Shown here one piece after another: positions 1-8,366 of a DNA stretch of 61,019 bases. The notes under the pieces were generated by a model. It ran no database searches. It was not told where the DNA came from and worked only from the letters and a program-made list of their open reading frames with translations. The first letter of the stretch is position 1. Each line of letters starts with the position of its first letter. A program made the position numbers and the translations under genes. Source of the stretch: Candidatus Saccharimonadota bacterium (lineage in GTDB: Bacteria; Vulcanimicrobiota; Xenobia; Xenobiales; Xenobiaceae); assembly GCA_004554425.1 (NCBI GenBank), contig SFMI01000005.1, positions 1 through 61,019 on the forward strand, given 5' to 3'.

Positions 1-1
1 C

Positions 2-265
2 GATATTGTCCATATAAAAAAGAATAGTAAATATGATGGCTTTTTCGAGAGGCAAGCTGAATGCATTAAAAATGCGCTTAATGATAAGACTCGTAGGCTT
101 ATTTTAAAATTAAAATATGAAACTCCAGAAAATGAACATATTATGGGCATTGAATATTATCAAGCTGTTTTGGAAGCCAAAGTGCAAAATTCTCAAGAAT
201 TTACACAGTGGCGCAAGTTGCATCCCGCGCAAGGTATTATTGAGTGGTTGCCCGCTTGCAATTAA
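2..265 (+). CDS. 3' end of an unrecognised protein (5' truncated)
   Basis: An open frame runs from the window edge to a TAA at 263-265, giving 87 residues and no internal stop. The visible part is charged and rich in Lys, Glu and Asn, with a Trp/Tyr-containing tail (ends IIEWLPACN). I do not recognise a family. There is no membrane segment in view. The stop overlaps the stop of the convergent chromate transporter gene by 4 bp (262-265), which supports this being a genuine gene end rather than a random frame. The start and any N-terminal domain lie outside the window. Confidence 0.55.
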   Translation, partial: DIVHIKKNSKYDGFFERQAECIKNALNDKTRRLILKLKYETPENEHIMGIEYYQAVLEAKVQNSQEFTQWRKLHPAQGIIEWLPACN

Positions 266-855
266 CGGCAGAAAAATTCAATAATTAAAGATGTAAAACC
301 TGTTAGGCAAATTAGAGTAATAGGGCCGATGATTTTTTTATGTAGAGCATAAACAGATAAGCCGATTACTAAAAGACTGGCTGGATTTATTGTCCCAGCG
401 CTGTTGGGGTCAAGATCTTCCAAAATTTGTGGCTTGCGCATGGCTAAAAAAACAAAAGAGAGCGCTACAGAAACTAGCATACCTAAAACAGCAGGTTTGA
501 TACCTTTGAGAATGGCATCTACGGCTGGGCAATCTTTGTATTTTTGATAGATGAAAGCTAACAGCGAAGTTATTAAGCAAGGGCCAGAAATTAACCCCAA
601 TGTTGCCACAATCGAACCTAAAATGCCACCTTGTCTAGCTCCCACAAAAGTAGCTACATTTAAAGCTATAGGGCCGGGCGTCATTTCTGACATGGTGACA
701 ATGACGCCAAAGTCGCCCATAGTCATCCAGTGATGAATATTGACAGTTTGTTCTTGAGAAAGCTGCACTGCTGCATAACCGCCCCCGAAGCAAAGGATGC
801 CTATATTAAAAAAAGTTACGTATAAAAGCCACAGATTTGCTAAAGAATACCACAT
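262..855 (-). CDS. Chromate transporter, ChrA-type single-domain subunit
   Basis: 197-residue hydrophobic membrane protein of the CHR (chromate ion transporter) family. The hallmark motifs are visible: a Gly-rich FGGGYAAVQL near residue 22 and TPGPIALNVATFVG near residue 59, followed by several membrane segments. It is half the length of classical two-domain ChrA. It follows another single-domain CHR gene (874-1500) by 18 bp, so the pair probably acts as a heterodimer in the inner membrane that exports chromate or a related oxyanion. The SD is weak (TGAGAAAA region), consistent with coupling to the upstream gene. The substrate is inferred from the family only. Confidence 0.85.
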   Translation of the reverse strand: MWYSLANLWLLYVTFFNIGILCFGGGYAAVQLSQEQTVNIHHWMTMGDFGVIVTMSEMTPGPIALNVATFVGARQGGILGSIVATLGLISGPCLITSLLAFIYQKYKDCPAVDAILKGIKPAVLGMLVSVALSFVFLAMRKPQILEDLDPNSAGTINPASLLVIGLSVYALHKKIIGPITLICLTGFTSLIIEFFCR

Positions 856-873
856 AAGAATTTTCTCAACTGA

Positions 874-1500
874 TTATTTTTTTAGCGTATTGCTTGTATC
901 GCTTGCTGCTGACGGGGTGCGGAAGAAAATTAAGCCTACTAAGGCAAAAACTGCTACTAAGTAGACTACGCTGTTGCTAATTATAAGCATAATAGAAGAA
1001 GCCAAAATTCCCATAGCTAGACCGATATATTTGGAAGACTTAAAAACCGTCGTAACCATAGTAACAGTAACATTTAGAATAAGAGCTGCTTCTGCATAAC
1101 GGGCGCCATAGAAGAAAGCTTGCAATGCTTGGCTGTTGGCAATCCACTTATAACAATAGGCGATAATTGTAATAATTACTAATGGTGGCAAAGTGGTGCC
1201 TAATACAGAGAATAAAGCGCCCTTTAAGTCGGCCAATTTGTAGCCTACAAGTACCGAAGTATTTATTGCTACCGGTCCGGGACTGCTTTGGGCAATCGAA
1301 ACCAAGTTGAGCATCTCGTCTTCAGTAAGCCAGTGCAATTCTTCGACGAAGCGTTCTTGCAAAAAAGCAACGATTATAAAACCTCCGCCTATGGTAAAGG
1401 TGCTGATACGCAAAGTCTCCCAGAAAAGTTGACAAAGAAATGACCAAGTAACAGGCGGGAGAGTAGATTGTTGCGTTGGGGATACATATGATGAGGGCAA
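874..1500 (-). CDS. Chromate transporter, ChrA-type single-domain subunit (partner)
   Basis: 208-residue CHR-family membrane protein with the same two landmarks as its neighbour: TIGGGFIIVAFLQ near residue 37 and SSPGPVAINTSVLVG near residue 73. The start codon is TTG, chosen because an AAGGAG SD at 1511-1516 sits about 10 nt upstream. It is the first gene of the split chr pair, and its partner follows 18 bp after the stop. The SD lies only about 8 nt beyond the terminator of pckG, so expression may depend on read-through from pckG or on a promoter inside the intergenic stretch 1565-1628. Function comes from the family; chromate itself may not be the physiological substrate. Confidence 0.85.
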   Translation of the reverse strand: MPSSYVSPTQQSTLPPVTWSFLCQLFWETLRISTFTIGGGFIIVAFLQERFVEELHWLTEDEMLNLVSIAQSSPGPVAINTSVLVGYKLADLKGALFSVLGTTLPPLVIITIIAYCYKWIANSQALQAFFYGARYAEAALILNVTVTMVTTVFKSSKYIGLAMGILASSIMLIISNSVVYLVAVFALVGLIFFRTPSAASDTSNTLKK

Positions 1501-1523
1501 AGAAATTTAGCTCCTTAAAAAGC

Positions 1524-1564
1524 AAAAAAGGGGCCGCTTCAGATATTGTACTGAAACGGCTCCT
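1524..1564 (-). terminator. Intrinsic terminator after pckG
   Basis: Arms 1529-1542 and 1551-1564 pair over 14 bp with one mismatch and one G-T, around an 8-nt loop. On the minus strand the stem is followed directly by a run of six T (1524-1529). It lies 65 nt past the pckG stop and just before the SD of the next gene. Confidence 0.8.
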
Positions 1565-1628
1565 ATTTTATAAAGCGCTCTCAATCGACGTTAGTTGAGT
1601 GAGAATGCTTTCTCTTATGATCGATAGA

Positions 1629-3455
1629 CTACTTTTCGGGAGGAGTCCAGGTGCCGGAGGTGCGGTTAAGACGGCGCAAGAGCATCTGGCGCTCCATTAC
1701 CAACTCTTGAGGCAATCTCTCGCTCAATTTGACGAAAAGTTCTTCCTGGGCCAATAATTCTTTCTTCCAAGCTTCTTTGTCGACAGTCATGAGCTCACTG
1801 AATTGCTCGCGGCTCATATCCAAGCCAGTCCAGTCGATGTCTTCGTAAGTAGGCATTAAGCCAACGGGAGACTCAACAGCTTTGGCACGACCGTGTGCTC
1901 TGTCGATGATCCACTTCAAGACGCGCATGTTGTCACCGAAGCCGGGCCATAAGAATTTGCCGTCTTTCTTGAGGAACCAGTTGACGCGGAAGATAGGCAC
2001 AGGCTGATTGGTCTTGCGGCCGATATCGAGCCAGTGATCAAAGTAGTCGCCCATGTGGTAGCCGCAGAAAGGCAACATGGCATAAGGATCGCGACGGATT
2101 TCACCGATCTTGCCGTTGGCGGCAGCGGTCTTTTCGGAGCCCATAGTGGCAGCCAGGTAGACGCCGTGGCCCCAGTTGTAAGATTGCATAACCAAAGGCA
2201 TGTTGGAGCTTACGCGACCACCGAAGATGAAGGCGGAAATGGGTACGCCGTTAGGATTGTTCCACTCTTTGGAAAGGGTGGGGCAATTGGCGGTAGGAGC
2301 GGTGAAGCGGGAGTTGGGGTGAGCGGCGGGACGGCCACAGTCGGGAGTCCAGTCGTTACCTTGCCAGTCGATCAAGTGAGCGGGAGCTTCCTTGGTCATA
2401 CCTTCCCACCATACGTCGCCGTCGTCAGTTAAGGCTACGTTGGTGAAAATGGTGTTGGAACTGACGCTGGCCATAGCGTTGGGGTTGGACTTTACGGAAG
2501 TACCGGGAGCCACGCCGAAGAAGCCAGCTTCGGGGTTGATAGCATAGAAGCGACCGTCTTTGCCGGGTTTGATCCAAGCGATATCGTCGCCGACAGTCCA
2601 GATCTTCCAGCCCTTGAAGGACTCGGGAGGAATGAGCATGGCGAAGTTGGTTTTACCGCAAGCGCTTGGGAAAGCGGCGGCTACGTAAGTGGTTTCGCCA
2701 TTGGGAGCTTCGGCGCCCAAGATGAGCATGTGCTCGGCTAACCAGCCTTCACGTCTGGCCATATTGGAAGCAATACGCAAAGCTAAGCACTTTTTGCCCA
2801 ACAGAGCGTTGCCGCCGTAACCACTGCCGTAAGACCAAATGCTGTTCTCTTCAGGGAAGTGAACGATGTATTTGTTGTCTTTATCACAAGGCCAAGCTAC
2901 ATCTTTCTGGCCGGGCTCTAAGGGAGCGCCTACGCTGTGCAAGCAGGGAACAAAGAAACCATCTTCACCCAGTACATCGAGTACCTTCTGTCCCATGCGA
3001 GACATGATGCGCATGTTGACTACCACGTAAGGACTGTCGGTAATCTCAACACCAATTTGAGCAATGTGAGAACCTAAGGGGCCCATGCTGAAAGGAATAA
3101 CGTACATCGTACGGCCGCGCATGGAACCTTTGAAGTGACCCTTAAGGATAGCTTTCATTTCGTCGGGAGCCATCCAGTTGTTGGTGGGGCCAGCATCTTC
3201 GCGTTTGGTGGTGCAAATGAAGGTGCGGTCTTCAACGCGGGCTACATCACCGGGGTTGGAACGAGCTAAGAAGCAACCAGGGCGCTTCTCAGGATTGAGC
3301 TTAATGAAAGTTCCGCTCTCGACCATCTCTTGGCAAAGACGATCGTACTCTTCTTGACTTCCGTTGCACCAATAGATGTTGTCGGGAGTGCACAGTTGAG
3401 CAATTTCATTGACCCAGTTGATAAGTTTTTGGTTCTTAGTTGGAGGGTTTGTCAT
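1629..3455 (-). CDS. pckG: Phosphoenolpyruvate carboxykinase (GTP)
   Basis: Cytoplasmic GTP-dependent PEP carboxykinase, interconverting oxaloacetate and PEP. The 608-residue product from the ATG at 3455 fits the family length of about 600 and begins [11 protein letters not shown], as in typical PckG proteins. Visible motifs are PTNNW near the substrate site, [16 protein letters not shown], the P-loop with reactive cysteine FPSACGKTN, and HPNSRF. An upstream in-frame ATG at 3528-3530 would add 25 residues not typical of the family, so I prefer the shorter form, although its SD is weak. In a fermenter it can work in the CO2-fixing direction to make oxaloacetate; that direction is inference. 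The gene ends at a clear terminator. Confidence 0.97.
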   Translation of the reverse strand: MTNPPTKNQKLINWVNEIAQLCTPDNIYWCNGSQEEYDRLCQEMVESGTFIKLNPEKRPGCFLARSNPGDVARVEDRTFICTTKREDAGPTNNWMAPDEMKAILKGHFKGSMRGRTMYVIPFSMGPLGSHIAQIGVEITDSPYVVVNMRIMSRMGQKVLDVLGEDGFFVPCLHSVGAPLEPGQKDVAWPCDKDNKYIVHFPEENSIWSYGSGYGGNALLGKKCLALRIASNMARREGWLAEHMLILGAEAPNGETTYVAAAFPSACGKTNFAMLIPPESFKGWKIWTVGDDIAWIKPGKDGRFYAINPEAGFFGVAPGTSVKSNPNAMASVSSNTIFTNVALTDDGDVWWEGMTKEAPAHLIDWQGNDWTPDCGRPAAHPNSRFTAPTANCPTLSKEWNNPNGVPISAFIFGGRVSSNMPLVMQSYNWGHGVYLAATMGSEKTAAANGKIGEIRRDPYAMLPFCGYHMGDYFDHWLDIGRKTNQPVPIFRVNWFLKKDGKFLWPGFGDNMRVLKWIIDRAHGRAKAVESPVGLMPTYEDIDWTGLDMSREQFSELMTVDKEAWKKELLAQEELFVKLSERLPQELVMERQMLLRRLNRTSGTWTPPEK

Positions 3456-3579
3456 GCTTGATGAATCACTTGGAGTCGCAAAAATTGGACTCCGTTTCCT
3501 TCCCTTGAAGTATAATTGCCTTTCCGCCAACTTGCTCTACGAAGCTTGCAAGCGTACTTGGCAGCTAATAAACCGTTTC

Positions 3580-4599
3580 TTATTTGTTTGCCTCGCCCTG
3601 TTGGGAAGCGTCGGCAGAATTCTTGCTTTGAGCTTCGATAACCGCTCGAGGGACTCCCTTAATTGTTTTGGGAGGAAGCTTCCCTTTTGGGGTCGGTGGC
3701 GGAATGGCTACACCAGGCAAAGCAATATTTTGCTCTTGTAAGCGGGCAGCCATCGTTTTGACAGCTTGAATAGGTGTAGTGGAATTTTTTTGCAATAATG
3801 GAGTAGCTTCTACATCTAACAAAATATCCAGAGAGATGGCCAAAGCTACAATAGTTGGCAAGCTATCCGGAGTGAGCGTCTGGGAGTGAGCCAGTGTGTT
3901 GCGTAGCGACTCGAGCTTAGAAAAAAAATCTTGTCCACGTCTTTTGGAAGTGAAGCCCAAGGCTGCAGCTGTAATAGGATAACGCAGTAAAATATCGGCT
4001 TTATCTGAAAATTGTAAGCAATCGTCCAAATCGATCTCTTCGTTGCGTCGGCGGCGCTCGTCGTAAAGAGCACAAGTCCTCTCTAAGCGCCCGGCAGAGA
4101 GATATTTCTTCCAAGTTTCGTCTGGAAGCTGGGAAGTAATGGCTCTATGCATCAGGGTTTCCATAAGAGTAATTAGACCAAAAAGCCACATGCGCATAGG
4201 AGCATCTTGCAAATCGCATGGGCAAATGGCGGCGGCTGTTTCCCCCATGACATTAACAAAGACTGGAGAACCTTTGGCCAAGCTGAGGATAACTTCTTTG
4301 AAAGAGGCTGTTTCATGAAGAATTGGCCGCTCTTCAAAATCGCGCAAAAAGTCTGCGCAAGTTCCCTCACTGATGCCTATTACGTCTTGTAAATCGATCC
4401 AGCCTACATATTGTCCGTCGCGCTGCACTCCTAAAATGGGACAGCCCAAACGCTTCATAAGCTCCCTAGCCTGAGTGGCGGGACTATTAAGATCGATAGC
4501 CGGCATTAAATCTGCTATATCTTTAGCTGTGAAAGCAGACTTAAGAATACGATGAAGCGCTTCTTTGGCTGCCGGCGAACTATGTCTGTGTTCTGTCAT
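3580..4599 (-). CDS. CBS-like domain plus HEPN-type domain protein
   Basis: 339-residue soluble protein. Residues about 25-135 resemble a CBS-type ligand-binding module: a repeated pattern around PILGVQRDGQYVGWIDLQDV and SPVFVNVMGETAAAI. Residues about 150-265 are helical and contain RNTLAH at 233-238, which fits the R-X4-H signature of HEPN domains, many of which are RNases or their inactive relatives. The C-terminus (about 290-339) is low-complexity, rich in Pro and Lys. The ATG at 4599 has an AGAAGG SD 9 nt upstream. It lies upstream of pckG in the same direction with a 124-bp gap. A perfect 14-bp palindrome sits about 230 bp upstream. CBS-HEPN fusions are known, but the role of this one is unknown; nucleotide sensing coupled to RNA cleavage is inference. 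Confidence 0.7.
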   Translation of the reverse strand: MTEHRHSSPAAKEALHRILKSAFTAKDIADLMPAIDLNSPATQARELMKRLGCPILGVQRDGQYVGWIDLQDVIGISEGTCADFLRDFEERPILHETASFKEVILSLAKGSPVFVNVMGETAAAICPCDLQDAPMRMWLFGLITLMETLMHRAITSQLPDETWKKYLSAGRLERTCALYDERRRRNEEIDLDDCLQFSDKADILLRYPITAAALGFTSKRRGQDFFSKLESLRNTLAHSQTLTPDSLPTIVALAISLDILLDVEATPLLQKNSTTPIQAVKTMAARLQEQNIALPGVAIPPPTPKGKLPPKTIKGVPRAVIEAQSKNSADASQQGEANK

Positions 4600-4825
4600 G
4601 GGTTGCGCCTTCTAGAAAAAGAGGAGCGGTTCCTTTGCTGGGCAGGTCTTTGAATATCTTTCAATATTTTTGAAAAAATATCTGTAATAGGTAAGATTTT
4701 TCTAGCGGGCTGTCGAAGTCGTAAGAGTGGTCTTTGGCACGCAGGTTTGTGCTTGCGGCGGGAGGGGCGCGGGGATGGATCTGTGCTGGGAACTTGCAAA
4801 AATTTGTAAGGAAATATTTTTACAA

Positions 4826-4839
4826 TGTATCTAGATACA
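4826..4839. promoter_or_regulatory. Operator-like perfect palindrome
   Basis: TGTATCTAGATACA reads the same on both strands over 14 bp. It stands alone between two divergent genes, 227 bp upstream of the CBS-HEPN start and 327 bp upstream of the M16 peptidase start. Such palindromes are typical of dimeric repressor sites; the regulator is not identifiable here. Confidence 0.45.
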
Positions 4840-4926
4840 GAGTCTGTTTCTACTGAAGAAATTTATGGCGTTTGCCTAATTCCACCCGATGAGTGGTATT
4901 AATTCAGTCTTAATAATTTAAGAGCA

Positions 4927-4985
4927 AAGAAAAAGGAAGAGCCCTTTTGGCGCTTAGGTGTGCAAGAGAGTCCTTCCTTTTTCTT
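4927..4985. repeat. 13-bp perfect inverted repeat with 33-nt spacer
   Basis: Arms 4927-4939 (AAGAAAAAGGAAG) and 4973-4985 (CTTCCTTTTTCTT) are exact complements. The purine-rich arm contains an SD-like AAGGAAG that would be sequestered in RNA from either strand. It is about 180 bp upstream of the M16 peptidase start. It could be a leader structure or a weak terminator; there is no GC-rich stem. Confidence 0.45.
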
Positions 4986-5165
4986 ATGTATGTACGTATT
5001 TCGTGTGGGGTGTTTGGGCCTTGATGATTGTGGAGGGCTTTGTCTTTTCTAGGGCGAAAAAAGGAAGGCTTGTGCTGAAATGCGGTGCTGCCAAAGCCTG
5101 GCAAGCAAATCGCCTGCAATTAAACCGAACGCTTGCCGAAAAGGCGATAGAGTTCGGGGCCTATC

Positions 5166-6497
5166 GTGAGAAAAAGAGCTATGAAATTACCTGCCAGTTT
5201 TAAAGAATTTGCCCGTTGCCGAAGTACTCAAGTAATTGAGGCTTCCAATGGAGCTCGCTGTGTGGTTTGTCCGAACGACGGCTCTCCGTTTGCTTATATT
5301 TTTGCAGCTGTGCGAACAGGTGTTCGCTATGAAGACAGAGAGGAATGGGGCGCCTCTCATTTCCTAGAACATGTGGCTATGCGCGGTACCGAAAAGTTCC
5401 CCGCCCTCCACGATTTGTCGCGTTGCGCCGAGGGAATAGGCGGCCAAATTTCAGCTTATTCTACGCGTGATTTAACCGCCTATTGGGTGCGTGTGCCCAG
5501 CGGCTTAGAAGCTTTGGGATTCGAGCTTTTGCAACAAGTGCTTTTTAAGCCTTTGCTGACTCAACAGAGCATAGACTCGGAGCGCGAAATAATTATTCAC
5601 GAGCGTCAGCGTGAATTGGCTGATTATGGCATTTTCGTTTCTCATGCTGTGGAAAGCTTGCTTTTGGCTCCCAATCCTATGAGTCGTCCTCCTGTAGGTG
5701 ATGACGCTGGATTAGCTAAAATGGACTCGGCTTATTTACGTGCTTTCCACCAGCGCATTTATAATCGTAGCAATTTGGTAATTATAGGCTGTGGCAACTT
5801 AAGTGACGACTTTGCTAAATGTGCTGATGATTTTTGGCAAAGTGTTCCTTATGGTAGCTTAATTAAACCGGCCAATTTCCTTATCGAGAGTGAATATCCA
5901 GATGGTAGCGTCATACTTAAGTCTTCGGGCCCAGAAGAGCAAGCTTTTGTCTCTATGGGTTGGCGTTTCCCCGTTTTAACTCATAAAGATTTGCTCACTT
6001 GGCGTGTGATTAACACTTTATTAGGCGCAGGTTATTCCAGCTTGTTCAATTTGGAATTGCGCGAGAAAAACAGCCTGACTTATACTTGCCGCACTGCCAT
6101 CAATATTTACGACGGTATGGGCGTTTTCAAGCTCTACTTATCGGCTCATGTCAAAGAACTGCCCAAAGTTATAAGCATTGTGGAAGATATAATTGCTAGC
6201 TTAGCTTCTAACTCTTTAGATGAAAATATTTTCAACGAAGCGGTGATGCGCCACGCAGCTGGTGTCGTTTCAAGATGGTCAAACCCTTGTGAAACTGCTC
6301 CTTTATTGGGCCATTCGTTATCTAGAGATGGCGTAGTTTTTGATTTCGCTGGCTATTTGAATGGGTTGGAAAAAGTTTCCAAAGCTCGAGCAGCCGAGTT
6401 GGCTAGCAAGTGGCTCAACCCTGTAGATAGGCTTGTTTGTCTGTCCGGATCGGCTGAAGAACTGAAGACGCTCTTCCCAAATACTTACCAATTCTAA
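5166..6497 (+). CDS. M16 family zinc peptidase (processing-peptidase-like)
   Basis: 443-residue metallopeptidase of the M16/insulinase clan. The inverted zinc motif HFLEH is at residues 65-69, and the third ligand region is the glutamate-rich EREIIIHERQREL about 80 residues later. The C-terminal half has the usual second M16 domain (GAGYSSLFNLELREKNSLTY). The start is either GTG at 5166 or ATG at 5181; neither has a strong SD. It has no signal peptide, so it should act in the cytoplasm. It is followed after 17 bp by a lipoprotein gene and then by the TudS-like and thiI genes on the same strand. A second M16 gene (25404-26681) also has an intact zinc motif, so these two may be separate enzymes rather than a catalytic/non-catalytic pair. 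Confidence 0.88.
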   Translation: MRKRAMKLPASFKEFARCRSTQVIEASNGARCVVCPNDGSPFAYIFAAVRTGVRYEDREEWGASHFLEHVAMRGTEKFPALHDLSRCAEGIGGQISAYSTRDLTAYWVRVPSGLEALGFELLQQVLFKPLLTQQSIDSEREIIIHERQRELADYGIFVSHAVESLLLAPNPMSRPPVGDDAGLAKMDSAYLRAFHQRIYNRSNLVIIGCGNLSDDFAKCADDFWQSVPYGSLIKPANFLIESEYPDGSVILKSSGPEEQAFVSMGWRFPVLTHKDLLTWRVINTLLGAGYSSLFNLELREKNSLTYTCRTAINIYDGMGVFKLYLSAHVKELPKVISIVEDIIASLASNSLDENIFNEAVMRHAAGVVSRWSNPCETAPLLGHSLSRDGVVFDFAGYLNGLEKVSKARAAELASKWLNPVDRLVCLSGSAEELKTLFPNTYQF

Positions 6498-6514
6498 CTG
6501 GAGGAAAAGCTGCC

Positions 6515-7723
6515 GTGAATTTGAGTCAAAACTTTTATCGGTCGATATCTGTCGGTTTGGCTTGCTTAGCATGTGTCGGAGGAATAGTGCTAGGTTGCGC
6601 TCATACAGAAAAAAGTTGGGCGGCTTCGTCTAGTTGGCAACATCTGGAAACTCCCAATACTGGAGGCGGTTTAGTAGTAGATCCGCAATTGCTCACTTAT
6701 AAGCGCTTGCAAGTATTTTTCGGCTGGTCTAACACTACTAGTGCCATAAAGGCTCCAGAATTCAGCTTTTCTGTTTTCGAATCTGGCAACAAATGGACGA
6801 CTATTAAGGCTCCCTTCTTTGGCGCCAACTTAGCTGGCGTACGTAAAGTGGCTGCTGCTAATGCCAAATATAGTGTCGGTATTTTGTTCTTGCACAATAT
6901 TGTTGAACAAAGTGAAAATGCTTTTGAAGTAATGTACTCTTACTCTAGCGATAGTGGCTGGAGCTTCAGTAAGCCCGCTGTTTGTGATAGCTTCGTCCTT
7001 TCTGGAGCTGGTGGAGGCAGCGATATTGATATTGCCGGCGTTGGTGGACGCAAGCCCAGCTTGTGTTTTGGTTGGACTGCTGAAAATAATATGGTTAAGG
7101 CGGCTCTTTTCGATCCACAGTACCGAGGTGATCGCCCTCGAGCTTGCAACTTAGGACGTCAAGGTGTAGGTTGCGATAAGGTTGAGTTGGCTGGTGAGAA
7201 TAAGGGCGGCTTTGTAACCGTATGGAATGACGGTCACAGTTTGCTTAGTTCCTACATTCGCCCTTTAATTGGCAGCAACGAAGATTCTGTGAATATCGTT
7301 CGAGGTAAGTTCGGCTTAAATTTCTCTCTGTGTGACAATAGTGGCAAGAATCCGCTTTTAGTTTATGATTTGCCTCGTTTAAGCAAAAATGATAAGAGCC
7401 GCCGCCAAGTACGTCGCTGGGAAGATGGTGCCTGGCAAGTTGTGCCTGCCTCTCCTCCCGCAGCCGGTGAAGCTCCTATAGGATCTGCTTTAGAAGCTTG
7501 CCAGGATAAAGATGGCAATTTGCATGTGGCTAGCTTAAGTCGTGACGGCGAATCGATTATTTATTCTTGTCTTAAAGATGGCAAATTTAGCAATCCCGAA
7601 GTTGCTGTGAAGCTTAAACCCATGATCGGTTGCACCGGTTTTAGTATCGCTGCTCAGGATAAATACATATACATTTTCGCCAGCCAGGGGCCGAGCAACC
7701 AATTTGTACGCCGCGCCTTATAG
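6515..7723 (+). CDS. Probable lipoprotein with Asp-box, beta-propeller-like
   Basis: 402-residue predicted surface or periplasmic lipoprotein. The N-terminus has a hydrophobic segment (residues 11-27) ending in a lipobox-like VLGC with Cys28. The rest is a beta-rich, Gly/Ser/Asn-rich sequence with repeating strand-turn patterns. One copy of an Asp-box, SSDSGWSF, occurs near residue 150, as in sialidase-type propellers; a second similar turn is DKDGNLHVASLSRDGES. No sialidase catalytic residues are recognisable, so I read it as a binding or structural propeller. The GTG start at 6515 is set by GGAGGAA about 9 nt upstream. Its position 17 bp after the M16 peptidase suggests co-transcription; the function is unknown. 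Confidence 0.65.
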   Translation: MNLSQNFYRSISVGLACLACVGGIVLGCAHTEKSWAASSSWQHLETPNTGGGLVVDPQLLTYKRLQVFFGWSNTTSAIKAPEFSFSVFESGNKWTTIKAPFFGANLAGVRKVAAANAKYSVGILFLHNIVEQSENAFEVMYSYSSDSGWSFSKPAVCDSFVLSGAGGGSDIDIAGVGGRKPSLCFGWTAENNMVKAALFDPQYRGDRPRACNLGRQGVGCDKVELAGENKGGFVTVWNDGHSLLSSYIRPLIGSNEDSVNIVRGKFGLNFSLCDNSGKNPLLVYDLPRLSKNDKSRRQVRRWEDGAWQVVPASPPAAGEAPIGSALEACQDKDGNLHVASLSRDGESIIYSCLKDGKFSNPEVAVKLKPMIGCTGFSIAAQDKYIYIFASQGPSNQFVRRAL

Positions 7724-7743
7724 CGCTGCAGAAAGGCAAAAAA

Positions 7744-8274
7744 ATGACCTTTGCCAAGCGTTTGCAGCCGCAGGACGACGAGCTGCTTTCTAAGCTTGAA
7801 GCTGAGCAAAAACGCTTGCTCAGCTTGAGCAAACCGCCTAAGATCATGGTTTCTGCTTGCTTATTGGGCTGGCCTTGTCGATATGACGGACAAGCCAAAG
7901 CCGATCAAGAATTACTTAAGAGCTTTGGCCCGGATGAAGTAATGCCTATTTGTCCAGAAATGCAAGGCGGTTTGCCTGTGCCCAGAGTTCCGGCAGGCTT
8001 ATCAGGTGGCGCTGAAGATGATTTTATTCATGGATATGGCGCCAAAGTTATCAATCGCAGCGGCCAAGATGTCACAGCTCAATTCCGGGCTGGAGCCGAA
8101 GCTGTGCTGAATTTGGCCGAGCGTTTGCAACCGGAACTTATCATTTTGAAGCAGCATAGCCCTTCCTGCGGCTGCGGCAGCGTGGGTGGCGCCGATTGGC
8201 AGCGCCATGCTGGGCGCGGCGTCGCCTGTGATTTGTTGGTTGCCCACATGTTCAAGGTGAAATCGGCAGGTTAA
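7744..8274 (+). CDS. DUF523/TudS-type putative Fe-S desulfurase
   Basis: 176-residue protein of the DUF523 family, whose studied member TudS is a [4Fe-4S]-dependent thiouracil desulfurase. All family landmarks are present: VSACLLGWPCRYDG with Cys39 and Cys45, CPEMQGGLPVPR with Cys70, the QDVTAQF segment, and LKQHSPSCGCG with Cys142 and Cys144. Residues 1-30 are an extra charged helix. SD AGAAAGG lies just before the ATG. The stop is 92 bp before thiI, which makes 4-thiouridine in tRNA. The neighbourhood suggests a thiolated uracil or uridine substrate, perhaps salvage or removal of s4U; that link is inference, because DUF523 genes also occur in other contexts. Confidence 0.85.
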   Translation: MTFAKRLQPQDDELLSKLEAEQKRLLSLSKPPKIMVSACLLGWPCRYDGQAKADQELLKSFGPDEVMPICPEMQGGLPVPRVPAGLSGGAEDDFIHGYGAKVINRSGQDVTAQFRAGAEAVLNLAERLQPELIILKQHSPSCGCGSVGGADWQRHAGRGVACDLLVAHMFKVKSAG

Positions 8275-8366
8275 GTGGCAAAACGCGCCAATAAGGGGCA
8301 AGCAAAAATAAGTTTGAGGTATGGAGCAGTATTTTATTTAAATCTGCAGCTAAGAAAATATAATCA

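Larger units (their letters stand above)
4600..5165. other. Gene-free stretch with palindrome and long inverted repeat
   Basis: 566 bp between the divergent CBS-HEPN gene (minus) and the M16 peptidase gene (plus). I find no convincing gene. It holds a perfect 14-bp palindrome (4826-4839) and a 13-bp perfect inverted repeat with a 33-nt spacer (4927-4985). A short TTG-started frame at 4596-4799 on the minus strand overlaps the CBS-HEPN start by ATGA but has no SD. Promoters for both flanking genes should be here, yet I see no strong -35/-10 pair. Confidence 0.6.

Noticed and set aside
4596-4799. 67-codon minus-strand frame ending ATGA onto the CBS-HEPN gene
   Set aside because: TTG start without SD, low-complexity Pro/Arg content, and the downstream gene has its own SD.
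4958-5203. 81-codon plus-strand frame before the M16 peptidase gene
   Set aside because: It overlaps the peptidase start in another frame, has no SD and crosses the inverted repeat.
8359-8364. TATAAT just before thiI
   Set aside because: It ends 2 nt before the ATG, so transcripts would start inside the gene; there is no -35. It is probably AT-rich chance.
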